A stretch of DNA of 64,000 nucleotides from the NCBI RefSeq assembly GCF_001412655.1, contig NZ_CP012996.1, positions 2,852,001-2,916,000 on the forward strand, given 5' to 3'. The notes under the pieces are model-generated. The model saw only the letters and a list, made by a program, of their open reading frames with translations. It was not told the DNA's origin and searched no databases. Source of the DNA: Pedobacter sp. PACM 27299. GTDB taxonomy: Bacteria > Bacteroidota > Bacteroidia > Sphingobacteriales > Sphingobacteriaceae. The translations under genes and the position numbers were made by a program. Positions 35,493 through 45,339 of this stretch are shown piece after piece (the first letter of the stretch is position 1; each line of letters opens with the position of its first letter).

Positions 35493-36176
35493 ATGGAAAA
35501 AATGAATTTATTACTCGTAGAAGATGAGCCGTTTTTAGCGAAGGTGATCAAAGAAAGCCTGGAACGGTTAAACTATGATGTGACCTACGCTGCAGATGGG
35601 AAAAAGGCATTTAGCATGTTTCAAAATCAGTTGTACGATCTCTGCATTGTAGATGTGATGCTGCCACATACGGACGGTTTTACATTGGTCAAACAGATCA
35701 GAGCGCTTGGATCTCAGGTGCCGGTACTGTTTTTAACGGCACGTACAGCGACTAAGGATGTGGTAGAGGGCTATGAAAGCGGTGGAAATGATTACCTGAA
35801 AAAACCATTCAGTTTGGAGGAACTGTATTTAAGAATCCATGAATTACTGAAAAGAAATGCTGGTCAGCGCGATATTGCCGAAACGAATTTGGCCATTGGC
35901 GGCTATCAATTTATTGCGCATCAGCAGCTTTTGAAGTTTGGAAGGGAAGAATTCAGGCTCTCTCACCGGGAAAGCGAATTGCTGAAAATGCTGTATTCGC
36001 ATAGAAATGCGTTGTTGGATAGAAAGCAAGCTTTAACTACTTTATGGGGTGATGATAACTTTTACAACACCCGCAGTATGGATGTGTTCATTACTAAATT
36101 AAGGAAGCACCTGCAATTGGATCCCTCAGTTGTGATTCTGAATATCCGGGGAATTGGTTATAAGTTAATCTGTTAA
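35493..36176 (+). CDS. OmpR-family response regulator
   Basis: A 227-residue protein. The receiver has EDE at about 10-12, phosphoacceptor Asp54 (CIVDVMLPHT), Thr82 (LTART) and Lys104 (LKKPF). The winged-helix effector domain (about 130-225) includes FRLSHRESELLKMLYSHRNA and RSMDVFITKLRKHL. An in-frame ATG at 35502 (MNLLLVEDE) is an alternative start. It is the partner of the upstream kinase and a candidate for binding the TTAA array at 33909-33955. Confidence 0.93.
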   Translation: MEKMNLLLVEDEPFLAKVIKESLERLNYDVTYAADGKKAFSMFQNQLYDLCIVDVMLPHTDGFTLVKQIRALGSQVPVLFLTARTATKDVVEGYESGGNDYLKKPFSLEELYLRIHELLKRNAGQRDIAETNLAIGGYQFIAHQQLLKFGREEFRLSHRESELLKMLYSHRNALLDRKQALTTLWGDDNFYNTRSMDVFITKLRKHLQLDPSVVILNIRGIGYKLIC

Positions 36177-36183
36177 TTCCTAT

Positions 36184-36732
36184 TTAGGAGGATCGCTTCA
36201 CGTAATCCATGATGGCTTGCGGCATTTGTTTAGGGGATAGGATATAAGCGCCATGAACGATTAAGATCGTGATCACCATATTAGGATGAAATCCGATCAG
36301 TGGAATCAGGCACCAAAATATATTTCTGGTCATTGCCTGAAAAACCGTGATGCGTGCAGCAACGCTGAAATTGAATTCCTCACTTTGATGGTGGACAATA
36401 TGAGCAGCCCAGAAGAGGTTGACTTCATGCCCCAGACGGTGGTACCAATACCAGACCAGGTCAGTAAAAAGCAGCAGTACAATCCATACCCACCATACAT
36501 TGGGTATATTGAAGATGGCGTAATTGTTATAAATCCAGGAGAACAGGCTGAAGAAACTGGCTGATATAAATAAGTTGAGGAGCCTTTCTGCAATTCCAAT
36601 ACTTAAGTTGGAAACGGAACTCTCATATTTAAATAGTTCTGGCTGTTTCTTTTTGATGCTGACGATGTATTCCATAAAAAGAAATAGGAAAAATGCAGGG
36701 ATTGCAAAGGCAGCATAGTTAATTTGGTTCAT
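36184..36732 (-). pseudogene. Truncated sterol desaturase/fatty acid hydroxylase-like gene
   Basis: The 182-residue product begins as a normal member of the fatty acid hydroxylase superfamily: membrane helices, then the first His cluster HRLGH (98-102) and second HIVHH (111-115), followed by QSEEFNFSVAAR. The family then needs a further HT...P segment and the third cluster HHxxHH to complete the di-iron site. Here the sequence changes at about residue 163 to LSPKQMPQAIMDYVKRSS and stops. The usual length is about 250-400. It is most likely a truncated pseudogene, perhaps fused by deletion to the tail of another gene. Confidence 0.7.
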
Positions 36733-37110
36733 CTATTTATACGATTTAGGTGGTATTTAGCGTGCTATTTAAAATAAAGTCTAGTAATTTAGTAGTTTAT
36801 TTGGAGAAGTTAAAATATAGCACTAAATTTATCCTATTAAATTAGTAGACTTTATAATATACAAGCATGAAACACTCTTTACCATCAGCGGCTTTTGTGA
36901 AAAAAGCGAACATTCATTCTGATCATTTCAGACACCTTTACGGCGCATCGCTTCCTCCTGTATGCAGCTGTTTTTTTTGTAATAGCATCGGCTATTAACA
37001 TCTTTCAAAATCCCTTTCGGATTTAAACTAATACTCAATTAAAATTTTCTGAAGTCACCAATGGGGGGGCTAATGGAAATCCTTTGTCTAAAATTTCCTA
37101 AACAACAACA
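36733..37110. other. 378-bp intergenic region upstream of the SusC gene
   Basis: Very A+T rich from 36733 to about 36865, then more balanced. It holds one possible small ORF (36867-36998, listed separately) and a G7 run near 37063-37069. No clear -7/-33 promoter pair, riboswitch or terminator was recognised. It should contain the promoter of the SusC/SusD/M14 operon. Confidence 0.6.
36867..36998 (+). CDS. Possible 43-residue small ORF
   Basis: ATG at 36867 opens a 43-codon frame (MKHSLPSAAFVKKANIHSDH at the start, three Cys near the end in VCSCFFCNSIGY) ending at TAA 36996-36998. No ribosome-binding site or homology is evident. It is rich in His and Cys for its size. It may be a chance ORF or a leader peptide for the SusC operon 112 bp downstream. 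Confidence 0.2.
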   Translation: MKHSLPSAAFVKKANIHSDHFRHLYGASLPPVCSCFFCNSIGY

Positions 37111-40100
37111 ATGAAAAATCTTTACAAAAAAGGGTTCTACCTCATTTTGTGTGTTTTCTGGACTGCCATGGCCAGCGCACAAGAGGTAAACCCTACGATC
37201 AAATCTCATCTCAACGGTATAGTGCTGGATGCAGGAACAAATCAACCGCTGCCTGGTGCAGTAGTCAAAATCAGAGGAACGACTCATACTGTATCCACTG
37301 ATTCAGACGGTAAATTCAGCTTTGTAACCGGCCAGAGTTTTCCTTATATACTGGTGGTTAGTTTTATCGGCTACGACCAAAAAACACTGACCGTTAACGG
37401 CAGTCCCGTGACGATCAAGCTGGAGGAAACACTGAATCAATTGAACGAATTGGTGGTGACCGGTTATAGTATCCAGGAGCGGAAATACATTGCCGGTGCC
37501 ATCAGCAGTGTGAGCGGCTCGGTCGTACAGAATCAACCTTCAGGTGGTTTTAATCAGCTGCTGCAAGGAAAAACTGCCGGTGTACAGGTGACTACGAACT
37601 CAGGGGTTCCTGGTGGAGGGATCACTTTCCGCGTACGTGGAAATAACTCCATCAACGCCTCTGTGGATCCCTTGTATATCATCGATGGTGTATTTGTAAA
37701 CAACAATGATCCGATTAATGCCGGACTGGGAAATCAGGCCGCCTCTAATCCAATGGCCGATTTGAATCCTTCGGATATCGAGGATATCCAGATCCTGAAA
37801 GATGCCAATGCAACGGCAATTTATGGCTCTTTAGGGGCAAATGGGGTCGTTATCGTGACCACCAAGCGAGGCAAAAGAAATACCAAAGCAGCCATCAACC
37901 TGAATACCATTCAGGGATGGTCTACTGCTGTAGATAAATTTAAAGTAGCTACCGGACCGGAAGTCGCCTTGCTGACCAACGAATCCAGAATAAATACGGC
38001 CATTGATAATGGCCAGGACCCTTCATCATTGGTACTGCCTTTCCCTGATCCCTCAAATCTGCCTACCTATGATAGGATCAGCGGACTGTTTCGTACTGCG
38101 AGAACTTCGAACTATGAGCTTTCTACCTTGGGAGGAACGGATAAAAGCACCTATTATATTGGTTTAGGTTACCTCAACCAGGAATCTATCGTGAAGCCTT
38201 CAAATTATACGCGTTATTCCGGGAGATTTAACTATGATAACTACCTGACTGATAAATTAAAAGTGGGTACCAGTATTAATTTTACGCGTTCAGACAGAAA
38301 GCTGAGCGGCAGTGACAACAATCCGACAGGGGTCATCAATTCTGCACTTTTTCCAAGGTCTTATCTGCCAATTTTCAATGCGGACGGTACTTATGCACGT
38401 TATGGAAGTTTTGATAACCACCTGGCACTGATCAACAACATAGACAGTAAAGCTGTGGGCTGGAGAACGGTTGGCAATATCTTTGGCGAGTATGTTTTCC
38501 TGCCAGGATTAAAACTGCGCAGTAGCTGGAGTATTGACAATACCAGCGAATATGACAATAGTTATTCTAATACACTGATTAGTGCAGGTATCGCCAGCAA
38601 TGGTTCAGCTTCCTCCAGTGAGAACAAAATACTCGCGCTCACCAATGAGCAGGTATTGAGTTTTGTGAGGAATTTAGGGGCGGATAAAAAACATAATATC
38701 AATGCGCTGGTCGGGAATACCATCAATACGGTATTAAACCAGAGTACATCGGCTTCAGGATCGGGCTTTGCTGCAAACAGTCTTAAATCGATATCAGTAG
38801 CTGCTACGCGTTCTGGTTCCGCATCACGTTCCGCAGCGAACCTGCTGTCTTTCTTTAGTAAGGCCAGTTATACCTATGATGGAAAATATACCATTGATGG
38901 AAGTATCCGCGCTGATGCTTCTTCGAAATTCGGATCTAACAAACGCTGGGGTTATTTCCCTTCAGGAGGGATAGCCTGGCGATTGAGTCAGGAAGAATTT
39001 ATCAAAAAACTGAATGTTTTTGATGAGTTGAAACTAAGGGCCAGTTTAGGACTTTCGGGGAATCAGAATGGGATAGGTTCTTATGCCGCACAGGGATTAT
39101 GGTCGTCCGGAGCGAATTATCTTGAACAGCCAGGGATTGCGCCTACACAGCTGAGCAATCCTAACCTAACCTGGGAAACAACAAGACAATTTAACATAGG
39201 CACAGAATTTACGATCCTGAAGAAACGCCTGGAAATTGTGGCAGACTATTACAATAAATATACCTACGACCTGCTGCTGAACGTTCCTGTTCCTTACCGT
39301 TCGGGATTCTCTTCTTATTTGCAGAACTACGGGGCAGTTAGGAACAAAGGGTTTGAATTGGGGATTAATTCTACGAATGTTCAGACGAATGCTTTTCAGT
39401 GGACTACTAATTTTAATATCTCTTTCAACAACAATAAGATTGAAAAACTGGCTTCGGATATCAGTCTGGGGGCTTCAGGAAGAAACATTTCCATCTTAAG
39501 GGAAGGCTATTCAGTGAATTCCTTCCAGTTGTACAAACAATTGTATGTAGATCAGCAAACCGGAAATGCGGTTTATGAAGACCTGAATGGTGATGGAAAA
39601 ATTACCTCTGCAGACCGTCAGATTGTGGGCAATGCCTTGCCGAAATTTACAGGTGGCTTAACGAATAACCTCAGCTATAAGGGCTTTGATTTCAGCTTCT
39701 TCTTTTACTTCCAGCAGGGCAATAAAATCATGAACATGAATGATTTCTTCATGGTGCATGGTGGCACACAGGCTAATATTGGCTTCCTGCCAAGGCAGCT
39801 GGACAGGTGGCAGAAACCGGGTGACATTACAGATATTCCGCGATTGACAACCTATAGCGGGAACCCAACTGAAAACGGTGGTGCGGCAAACAATTATGGT
39901 GGAAATGTAGCCAGTCTTTCTTCCCGATACCTGGAAGATGGATCTTTCATCAGACTGAAAACAGTGACCCTGGGTTATACACTTCCTAAGGATATCCTGA
40001 CCAGAGTGGGCATCAGTAAAGTTAGGGTTTATGTGCAGGGAACTAACCTGCTAACTTTCACTAAATACGGGGGTCTTGATCCGGAAGTCAGCTCACAGTC

Positions 40101-40185
40101 CAGCAACCAGAATACGGTAGGCTACGACTGGGCTACTGTGCCTCAGCCAAAGACCATTCAGATTGGCGCAAACGTAACCTTTTAA
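37111..40185 (+). CDS. SusC/RagA-family TonB-linked outer membrane transporter
   Basis: A 1024-residue protein: signal peptide (ends MASAQ, about 24), a carboxypeptidase-regulatory-like domain (about 33-115, LNGIVLDAGTNQPLPGAVVK), TonB box region (NELVVTGYS), plug with FRVRGNNSINASVDPLYIID (about 175-194) and DIEDIQILKDANATAIYGSL (about 223-242), and a large barrel ending in IQIGANVTF. These are the SusC/RagA signatures. It pairs with the following SusD gene for uptake of polymers or oligopeptides. The M14 carboxypeptidase downstream favours a peptide substrate. Confidence 0.95.
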   Translation: MKNLYKKGFYLILCVFWTAMASAQEVNPTIKSHLNGIVLDAGTNQPLPGAVVKIRGTTHTVSTDSDGKFSFVTGQSFPYILVVSFIGYDQKTLTVNGSPVTIKLEETLNQLNELVVTGYSIQERKYIAGAISSVSGSVVQNQPSGGFNQLLQGKTAGVQVTTNSGVPGGGITFRVRGNNSINASVDPLYIIDGVFVNNNDPINAGLGNQAASNPMADLNPSDIEDIQILKDANATAIYGSLGANGVVIVTTKRGKRNTKAAINLNTIQGWSTAVDKFKVATGPEVALLTNESRINTAIDNGQDPSSLVLPFPDPSNLPTYDRISGLFRTARTSNYELSTLGGTDKSTYYIGLGYLNQESIVKPSNYTRYSGRFNYDNYLTDKLKVGTSINFTRSDRKLSGSDNNPTGVINSALFPRSYLPIFNADGTYARYGSFDNHLALINNIDSKAVGWRTVGNIFGEYVFLPGLKLRSSWSIDNTSEYDNSYSNTLISAGIASNGSASSSENKILALTNEQVLSFVRNLGADKKHNINALVGNTINTVLNQSTSASGSGFAANSLKSISVAATRSGSASRSAANLLSFFSKASYTYDGKYTIDGSIRADASSKFGSNKRWGYFPSGGIAWRLSQEEFIKKLNVFDELKLRASLGLSGNQNGIGSYAAQGLWSSGANYLEQPGIAPTQLSNPNLTWETTRQFNIGTEFTILKKRLEIVADYYNKYTYDLLLNVPVPYRSGFSSYLQNYGAVRNKGFELGINSTNVQTNAFQWTTNFNISFNNNKIEKLASDISLGASGRNISILREGYSVNSFQLYKQLYVDQQTGNAVYEDLNGDGKITSADRQIVGNALPKFTGGLTNNLSYKGFDFSFFFYFQQGNKIMNMNDFFMVHGGTQANIGFLPRQLDRWQKPGDITDIPRLTTYSGNPTENGGAANNYGGNVASLSSRYLEDGSFIRLKTVTLGYTLPKDILTRVGISKVRVYVQGTNLLTFTKYGGLDPEVSSQSSNQNTVGYDWATVPQPKTIQIGANVTF

Positions 40186-40205
40186 TGATTTTAAAACAAA
40201 AAAAA

Positions 40206-41543
40206 ATGAACACATCATATCTTAGAAATACAGTGCTTGTGGCCTTTGTGCTGCTCTCAGGTTCCTGCAAAAAATTCCTGGAGGAAGTGCCGGATTATGC
40301 ACTGCCCAGCACCAGCTCCATCACTGATGTCAGCACAGCCAGGGCAGCTATTGTTGGTACTTACGACCGGGTGCAGAACTATTACTCTTCTTCCTATCCA
40401 ACATTAGGAACGATCACCACCGATAACGTCATCTTTAACGGAACGCTGAGTGAGTACCTGCAGCTGGATCAGAATGCGATACCTACGGATAACGTGATCA
40501 CTGTTTCTGCTTATCAGAACCTCTACAGAACGATCAATTCTGCCAACAGCGTGATCGCTTATGTGCCATTGGTGAATGATCCTTTGCTGACGGATGCAGA
40601 GAAAAATAAAATCTTAGGGGAAGCCTATTTCATCCGGGCCCTTTCCTACTTTGATTTAGGCAGAGGATGGGGAGGGGTGCAGCTTCAGCTGAAACCTACT
40701 GCCGACCTTACCGTGCTGAAAGGCATCAAACGCAGTACACTCGACCAGACTTACGATCAGGTACTAGCAGATCTGATACAGGCGGAGCTGTTGCTGCCAG
40801 AGGATGCGACCACCAGAAATCGTGCACAGAAAAGTGCGGCAAGGGCTTTACGCGCCAGATTGCACCTGTATAGAAAACAATGGGCAGAGGCAGAAACTTA
40901 TGCTACACAGGTGATCAGCAATACAAAATATACGCTGGTTAAACCTTATAAATCCTTTTTCACAGCGCCTTTTCAAACAGCAGAGTCTGTTTTGGAACTG
41001 GCTTTTTCCACAAATGACAGGAACAGCTATTGGAACCTTTGGTATCCCAGTTCTTCTGGTGGACAGTTTACATTGAAACCTTCAGATGGTCTGATTGCAA
41101 AATTGAACAATCCTGATGTTGGGGGTGCCAGAAAAGCATTGATTGCCGGTACTGGAGCTACCGTATATGGTGTGCTTTACAACACTGTTGGGCTCAGCAC
41201 AGATCCAGCTTACCTGATCCGTATTGCAGAGCTTTACCTGATCCGTGCGGAAGCAAGGGCACAGCTGAATAAACTGCCTGAGGCAGCAGCAGATTTGAAT
41301 GCAGTAAGAGCGAGGGCGGATGTGGGTGTCACTACAGCGACGACACAAGTAGCGCTGATCCAGGCAATAGAAGACGAGAACGGGATTGAGTTTGCCTTTG
41401 AGGCACACCGCTGGTTTGACCTGGTCAGAACTGAGCGTGCAGGAACTGTTCTCGGGATCACCAATAAGAACTACTGGCTGTTTCCAATTCCTTATTCAGA
41501 CATCCAGTCAGATCCGGATGTGACACAAAACCCAGGGTATTAA
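40206..41543 (+). CDS. RagB/SusD-family nutrient-binding lipoprotein
   Basis: The start at 40206 (MNTSYLRNTVLVAFVLL) is preferred over 40185, which overlaps the SusC stop. The lipobox SGSC places the acylated Cys at residue 21, followed by KKFLEE as in most SusD proteins. Length is 445 residues. The TPR-like N-terminal half and the C-terminal SusD segment (EFAFEAHRWFDLVRTERAG and NYWLFPIPYSDIQSDPDVTQ followed by NPGY) are characteristic. It is the surface lid that captures ligand for the SusC barrel. Confidence 0.94.
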   Translation: MNTSYLRNTVLVAFVLLSGSCKKFLEEVPDYALPSTSSITDVSTARAAIVGTYDRVQNYYSSSYPTLGTITTDNVIFNGTLSEYLQLDQNAIPTDNVITVSAYQNLYRTINSANSVIAYVPLVNDPLLTDAEKNKILGEAYFIRALSYFDLGRGWGGVQLQLKPTADLTVLKGIKRSTLDQTYDQVLADLIQAELLLPEDATTRNRAQKSAARALRARLHLYRKQWAEAETYATQVISNTKYTLVKPYKSFFTAPFQTAESVLELAFSTNDRNSYWNLWYPSSSGGQFTLKPSDGLIAKLNNPDVGGARKALIAGTGATVYGVLYNTVGLSTDPAYLIRIAELYLIRAEARAQLNKLPEAAADLNAVRARADVGVTTATTQVALIQAIEDENGIEFAFEAHRWFDLVRTERAGTVLGITNKNYWLFPIPYSDIQSDPDVTQNPGY

Positions 41544-41559
41544 TTTATAGCAAAAAGAC

Positions 41560-44247
41560 ATGAAATTTTTCTTCCATACTACTAAAATATTGATCCTGCT
41601 CAGTTTGATCTGGATCCAGCCTTTATCGGCTCAAAATGCTTATTTTTTTCCTAAGGCTACCACATTGGACCCCAAAATCCCCACGCCTGAACAGTTTTTA
41701 GGTTATCCTATCGGTACTTATTATACGCGCTATGATCAGGTGCTGGCCTATTTACGTCAGCTGGAAAAGTTATCTGACCGCGTACACCTGGAAAGTCTTG
41801 GAAAGACTTATGAACAGCGTGAGCAAGTGGTGCTGACCATCACTGCTCCTTCGAATTATGCAAAGTTGGAACAGATCAGACAGGAGCACTTGGCTCAGGT
41901 AGATCCTTCTAAACCTGTATTGAGCAACAATGCCCCGGTGATTATCCACCTGGGATACGGGGTGCATGGGAATGAGACTTCCAGCACAGAAACAAGCTTA
42001 CTTACGGCTTACTATCTGGCCGCGAGTAATGATGCAGAAACCCAGAAATGGCTGAAAGAAGCCGTGGTATTCATTGATCCTGCGCTTAATCCGGATGGTA
42101 GAGACCGTGCAGCGAACTGGCATAATTCTTACCATTCTTTTCCTGCTGTAGGCGATCCGCTGGACAAAGAACACCAAGAGGCATGGCCGAATGGAAGGAG
42201 CAACCATTATTTTACCGACCTGAACCGCGACTGGCTGAACCTGGTACAGGTAGAAAGCCGTAACCGCCTTGCTTTCTTCCATAAATGGTATCCGAATGTG
42301 CAGATAGATTTTCATGAGCAGGGAACGAATGCCTCCTATTATTTTGAGCCTTCACCGAAACGTCATGAGAGCCCGGTGATCCCACAGTTTTTGTATGAGT
42401 TTCAGGTAAATCTGGCCAAATACCATGCAAAAGCACTGGATGATATCGGATCGCTTTATTTTACGAAAGAGAATTATGACAACTTATCGCCGATTTATGG
42501 TTCTACTTATCCTAAGTTTTTTGGTTCCGTAGCCGCCACTTTTGAGCAGGCGAGTTCAAGAGGGATCTTACAGGAATCAAGCAATGGGCCATTAACTTTT
42601 GCTTTCACCATCCGAAACCACCTGGCCACGAGTTTCTCTACGATCAGGGGCGCGGTAGCAGAGAAAACTGGGCTTTTTAAAGTACAGAAGGACTTCTTCA
42701 AATATGCATTGGACCAGGGACAAAAGAATCCAGCCAAAGCATTTGTATTTGGCGATCAAAATGATGTGAACCTAACTCAGAAATTCCTTGGCTTGCTTTT
42801 ACAGCACCATGTGGAGGTCTATGAACTGGGTGATAAAATCAGTCAGGAGGGTAAAATATTTGAGAAAGGAAAAAGCTATATTGTTCCTTCTGCCCAGCCC
42901 AACTTTTTAATTGTTCACTCTATCTTTGAGGAGAATACCTTAAAGGACAGCATCTTTTACGACAATACCGGATGGAGTATCATTCAGGCTTACGGATTGA
43001 AATATGCAAAAGTAAATGGTGCTTTTTCTAAGGGTGCAGCAATGAAAAATGTAGCTGCGGAAACTGGCAGGTTAAATGGCGATCGTTCTGCTTATGCTTA
43101 TTTGATCAATTCTTCTGATTATAACTTTACAAAAGCATTGTATCAGCTCCAGCTGCAAAATGTGTTGGTGAAGACGGCCTTTAAATCTTTCGCAACAACG
43201 GCTGGATCAGGAAAAAATTCATACCTGCCCGGATCTCTGGTGATTCCGGTAGTAGGGCAAACGCTTTCTCCGGATTCTTTGTATGCGGTGTTGAACAATG
43301 TAGCTCGTTCTACTAATATTGAGATTAATTCGGCTGCAACTGGTTTTAGTGCGGAAGGTATAGATTTAGGCAGCAGCAACATTAAATCGGTGCGCAAACC
43401 TGAAGTGGCGCTGGCTTTTGGTCAGGGGGTATCTTCTTCTGAAGCTGGTCAGGTCTGGTTCCTGTTGAATCAGCAGTTAGACCTGCCGGTTACTAAGCTG
43501 GATCTTCAAAGTTTTGCCAGAGCACCATTGAACCGCTATAACGTGTTGGTACTGCCAGGCGGTAATTATAGTGATTGGGACAAGGCCACCATCGATAAGA
43601 TCAAGAACTGGGTAACTGAAGGAGGAACGCTGATCACTTTCCAAACAGGAACAGCCTGGGCAGTAAACCAGGGTATCGTAAGGGAAAAGCTTTCAGAAAC
43701 GGATAATTTCGCAAGGAGAGGTGAGGGACCAGCAGCACCGGCAGCTGCGACTCCAAAAGCTGTGGAAGAGCCTAAATCAAAAGGCCCTGTAGCTGCATCT
43801 TCGGGAGCTGGAGTGCTTGCAGCTAAAGCTGGGAGAGGATCTAAAGACAGACTGGATTATGCGAATCAGGAAGAGGTAGAAGGTTCGAAAAGAATCAATG
43901 GGGCGATCTTCTTAGCTGACCTTGATATTACGCATCCGATAGCTTTTGGGCTTACTTCGCGCAAGCTGTTCATCAATAAAAATGGTGCTACGTTATTGCT
44001 GCCAAGCGAAAATAAATATGCAACTGTAGCACAGTATGCTTCTAAGCCTTTCGTGAACGGTTATTCTTCCAAATCTAATATTGAAAAAGTAGCTAATTCT
44101 GCAGCGATTATCGCTACAGGAATTGGTAGAGGAGAGGTGATTTTATTTGCCGATGATCCTACTTACAGGGGTTATTGGTTAGGTACAGGACGCCTGTTCC
44201 TTAACTCAATATTCTTCGGTAATTTATTAAACGGAGGCTATAGATAA
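41560..44247 (+). CDS. M14-family zinc carboxypeptidase with C-terminal GATase-like domain
   Basis: An 895-residue exported enzyme (signal peptide ends PLSAQ, about 25). The M14 zinc site is complete: His136 and Glu139 (VHGNETS) and His252 (IDFHEQGTN), with the probable catalytic Glu329 in TFEQASSRG. The C-terminal part (about 610-890) resembles a class I glutamine amidotransferase-like fold (YNVLVLPGGNYSDWDKATID), interrupted by an Ala/Pro/Lys-rich low-complexity insertion at about 720-770. It follows the SusD gene by 16 bp and ends at a strong terminator. Inferred role: trimming peptides taken up by the SusCD pair. Confidence 0.9.
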   Translation: MKFFFHTTKILILLSLIWIQPLSAQNAYFFPKATTLDPKIPTPEQFLGYPIGTYYTRYDQVLAYLRQLEKLSDRVHLESLGKTYEQREQVVLTITAPSNYAKLEQIRQEHLAQVDPSKPVLSNNAPVIIHLGYGVHGNETSSTETSLLTAYYLAASNDAETQKWLKEAVVFIDPALNPDGRDRAANWHNSYHSFPAVGDPLDKEHQEAWPNGRSNHYFTDLNRDWLNLVQVESRNRLAFFHKWYPNVQIDFHEQGTNASYYFEPSPKRHESPVIPQFLYEFQVNLAKYHAKALDDIGSLYFTKENYDNLSPIYGSTYPKFFGSVAATFEQASSRGILQESSNGPLTFAFTIRNHLATSFSTIRGAVAEKTGLFKVQKDFFKYALDQGQKNPAKAFVFGDQNDVNLTQKFLGLLLQHHVEVYELGDKISQEGKIFEKGKSYIVPSAQPNFLIVHSIFEENTLKDSIFYDNTGWSIIQAYGLKYAKVNGAFSKGAAMKNVAAETGRLNGDRSAYAYLINSSDYNFTKALYQLQLQNVLVKTAFKSFATTAGSGKNSYLPGSLVIPVVGQTLSPDSLYAVLNNVARSTNIEINSAATGFSAEGIDLGSSNIKSVRKPEVALAFGQGVSSSEAGQVWFLLNQQLDLPVTKLDLQSFARAPLNRYNVLVLPGGNYSDWDKATIDKIKNWVTEGGTLITFQTGTAWAVNQGIVREKLSETDNFARRGEGPAAPAAATPKAVEEPKSKGPVAASSGAGVLAAKAGRGSKDRLDYANQEEVEGSKRINGAIFLADLDITHPIAFGLTSRKLFINKNGATLLLPSENKYATVAQYASKPFVNGYSSKSNIEKVANSAAIIATGIGRGEVILFADDPTYRGYWLGTGRLFLNSIFFGNLLNGGYR

Positions 44248-44294
44248 GCCGGCGGAGCATAAGCACTGCTTAAACGGCAGATGGTTGAAATTGG

Positions 44295-44341
44295 ATCAGT
44301 TTCGTATGCCTGAGTTGTTAGGCATACGGAACTGATTTTTA
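44295..44341 (+). terminator. Rho-independent terminator of the SusC/SusD/M14 operon
   Basis: A 17-bp stem, ATCAGTTTCGTATGCCT (44295-44311) with AGGCATACGGAACTGAT (44320-44336), has one G-T wobble and an 8-base loop and is followed by five T. It also sits downstream of the converging DUF3667 gene and may act in both directions. Confidence 0.9.
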
Positions 44342-44356
44342 AATTATGAAAGACAA

Positions 44357-45103
44357 TTAATGCATTAGTTTTTGTGTCATTCCCCAAACAGCACCCAGAA
44401 CTGCCTGGAATATAGAATAAGACAAAATCACTAAGATGCTTCTGAAAACTAATGCTTTCTTACTATAGCCATAGGCCGAATAAAATTGAAAGTAAAACCA
44501 AATTCCGTAAATATATAAGGATGGTGTGACGATAGAAAAGTAAAGAAATGCAAGTGTTTTAGTTTGGGTATAGAAGATGGCGAAGATAGTGAAAACTAAG
44601 GCGATGGTTAATTCTGCAGCAGCTTTATAGGAGTTTAAAACCAAATTTTCTGAATAATTTAGCTTTGCTTTTCTAAACCAGAGGAAACTAAATAATGAGT
44701 TAATCGGGATGGTGACCACGACCAATACTTTTGGGTATTTTGTTGCAAAGCGCTCAAATGAATTCATCGCTGATTTATTGAATTCGGGCATTAAGTCAGC
44801 TAATTTGAGGTGAACGTAAGGTTCTAAAAGGCTTGATGCGGTTAAAATTAAAAGTATCAGTGTGACGAAGCTAAAGTAGTTGGCTCTTTTTCCCTGAATA
44901 AATTCCCGAATGCTGTGGCCAGGTCTTGTGAAAAGTTCTTTTAAGGTAAAGAGCATTCCTTTGTCGACGTGCCAAACCCCATGCACAAAATCATGGGCTA
45001 AAAAGTGTTTAATAGAGTATCGGTGTACACTTGATTTTTGTCCGCAATTGTGACAATAATTATCAATTGCCTGAAGGTGACAGTTTAAGCAATTATGCTC
45101 CAT
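44357..45103 (-). CDS. DUF3667 membrane protein with N-terminal zinc ribbon
   Basis: A 248-residue protein. It starts with two Cys pairs (CLNC at 5-8 and CHNC at about 18-21), a zinc-ribbon pattern, followed by RYSIKHFLAHDFVHGVWHVD and KGMLFTLKELFTRPGHSIRE, then FIQGKRANYFSF, which define DUF3667. Four or five membrane helices follow (about 80-245). Function is unknown. The small membrane protein gene 17 bp upstream is probably cotranscribed. Confidence 0.88.
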   Translation of the reverse strand: MEHNCLNCHLQAIDNYCHNCGQKSSVHRYSIKHFLAHDFVHGVWHVDKGMLFTLKELFTRPGHSIREFIQGKRANYFSFVTLILLILTASSLLEPYVHLKLADLMPEFNKSAMNSFERFATKYPKVLVVVTIPINSLFSFLWFRKAKLNYSENLVLNSYKAAAELTIALVFTIFAIFYTQTKTLAFLYFSIVTPSLYIYGIWFYFQFYSAYGYSKKALVFRSILVILSYSIFQAVLGAVWGMTQKLMH

Positions 45104-45120
45104 TAGATTGCTGGATAAAT

Positions 45121-45339
45121 TTAGAGAATTGGTTTTTTCGGTTGGTCTTCCTTATGGCTTTTTTTTCTCCCTTTGATGATGACGTAGATGGAAAAGATAA
45201 ACGTTAGGGTATAAATAATCCCTAAGGCCGGATTTTTAAACTGGAAGTTTTCAAAATCAAATTGTTTAAATATAGTTACTCCTAGAATAACTGCAATAAT
45301 CCAAAATACTGGGGACCCTAGATCTTTATTGTCTTTCAT
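45121..45339 (-). CDS. Small membrane protein, two helices
   Basis: A 72-residue protein with two hydrophobic helices (about 9-25 and 36-57) and a strongly basic C-terminal tail (KGRKKSHKEDQPKKP), suggesting an inner membrane protein with a cytoplasmic tail. It precedes the DUF3667 gene by 17 bp on the same strand. No family is recognised. Confidence 0.65.
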   Translation of the reverse strand: MKDNKDLGSPVFWIIAVILGVTIFKQFDFENFQFKNPALGIIYTLTFIFSIYVIIKGRKKSHKEDQPKKPIL

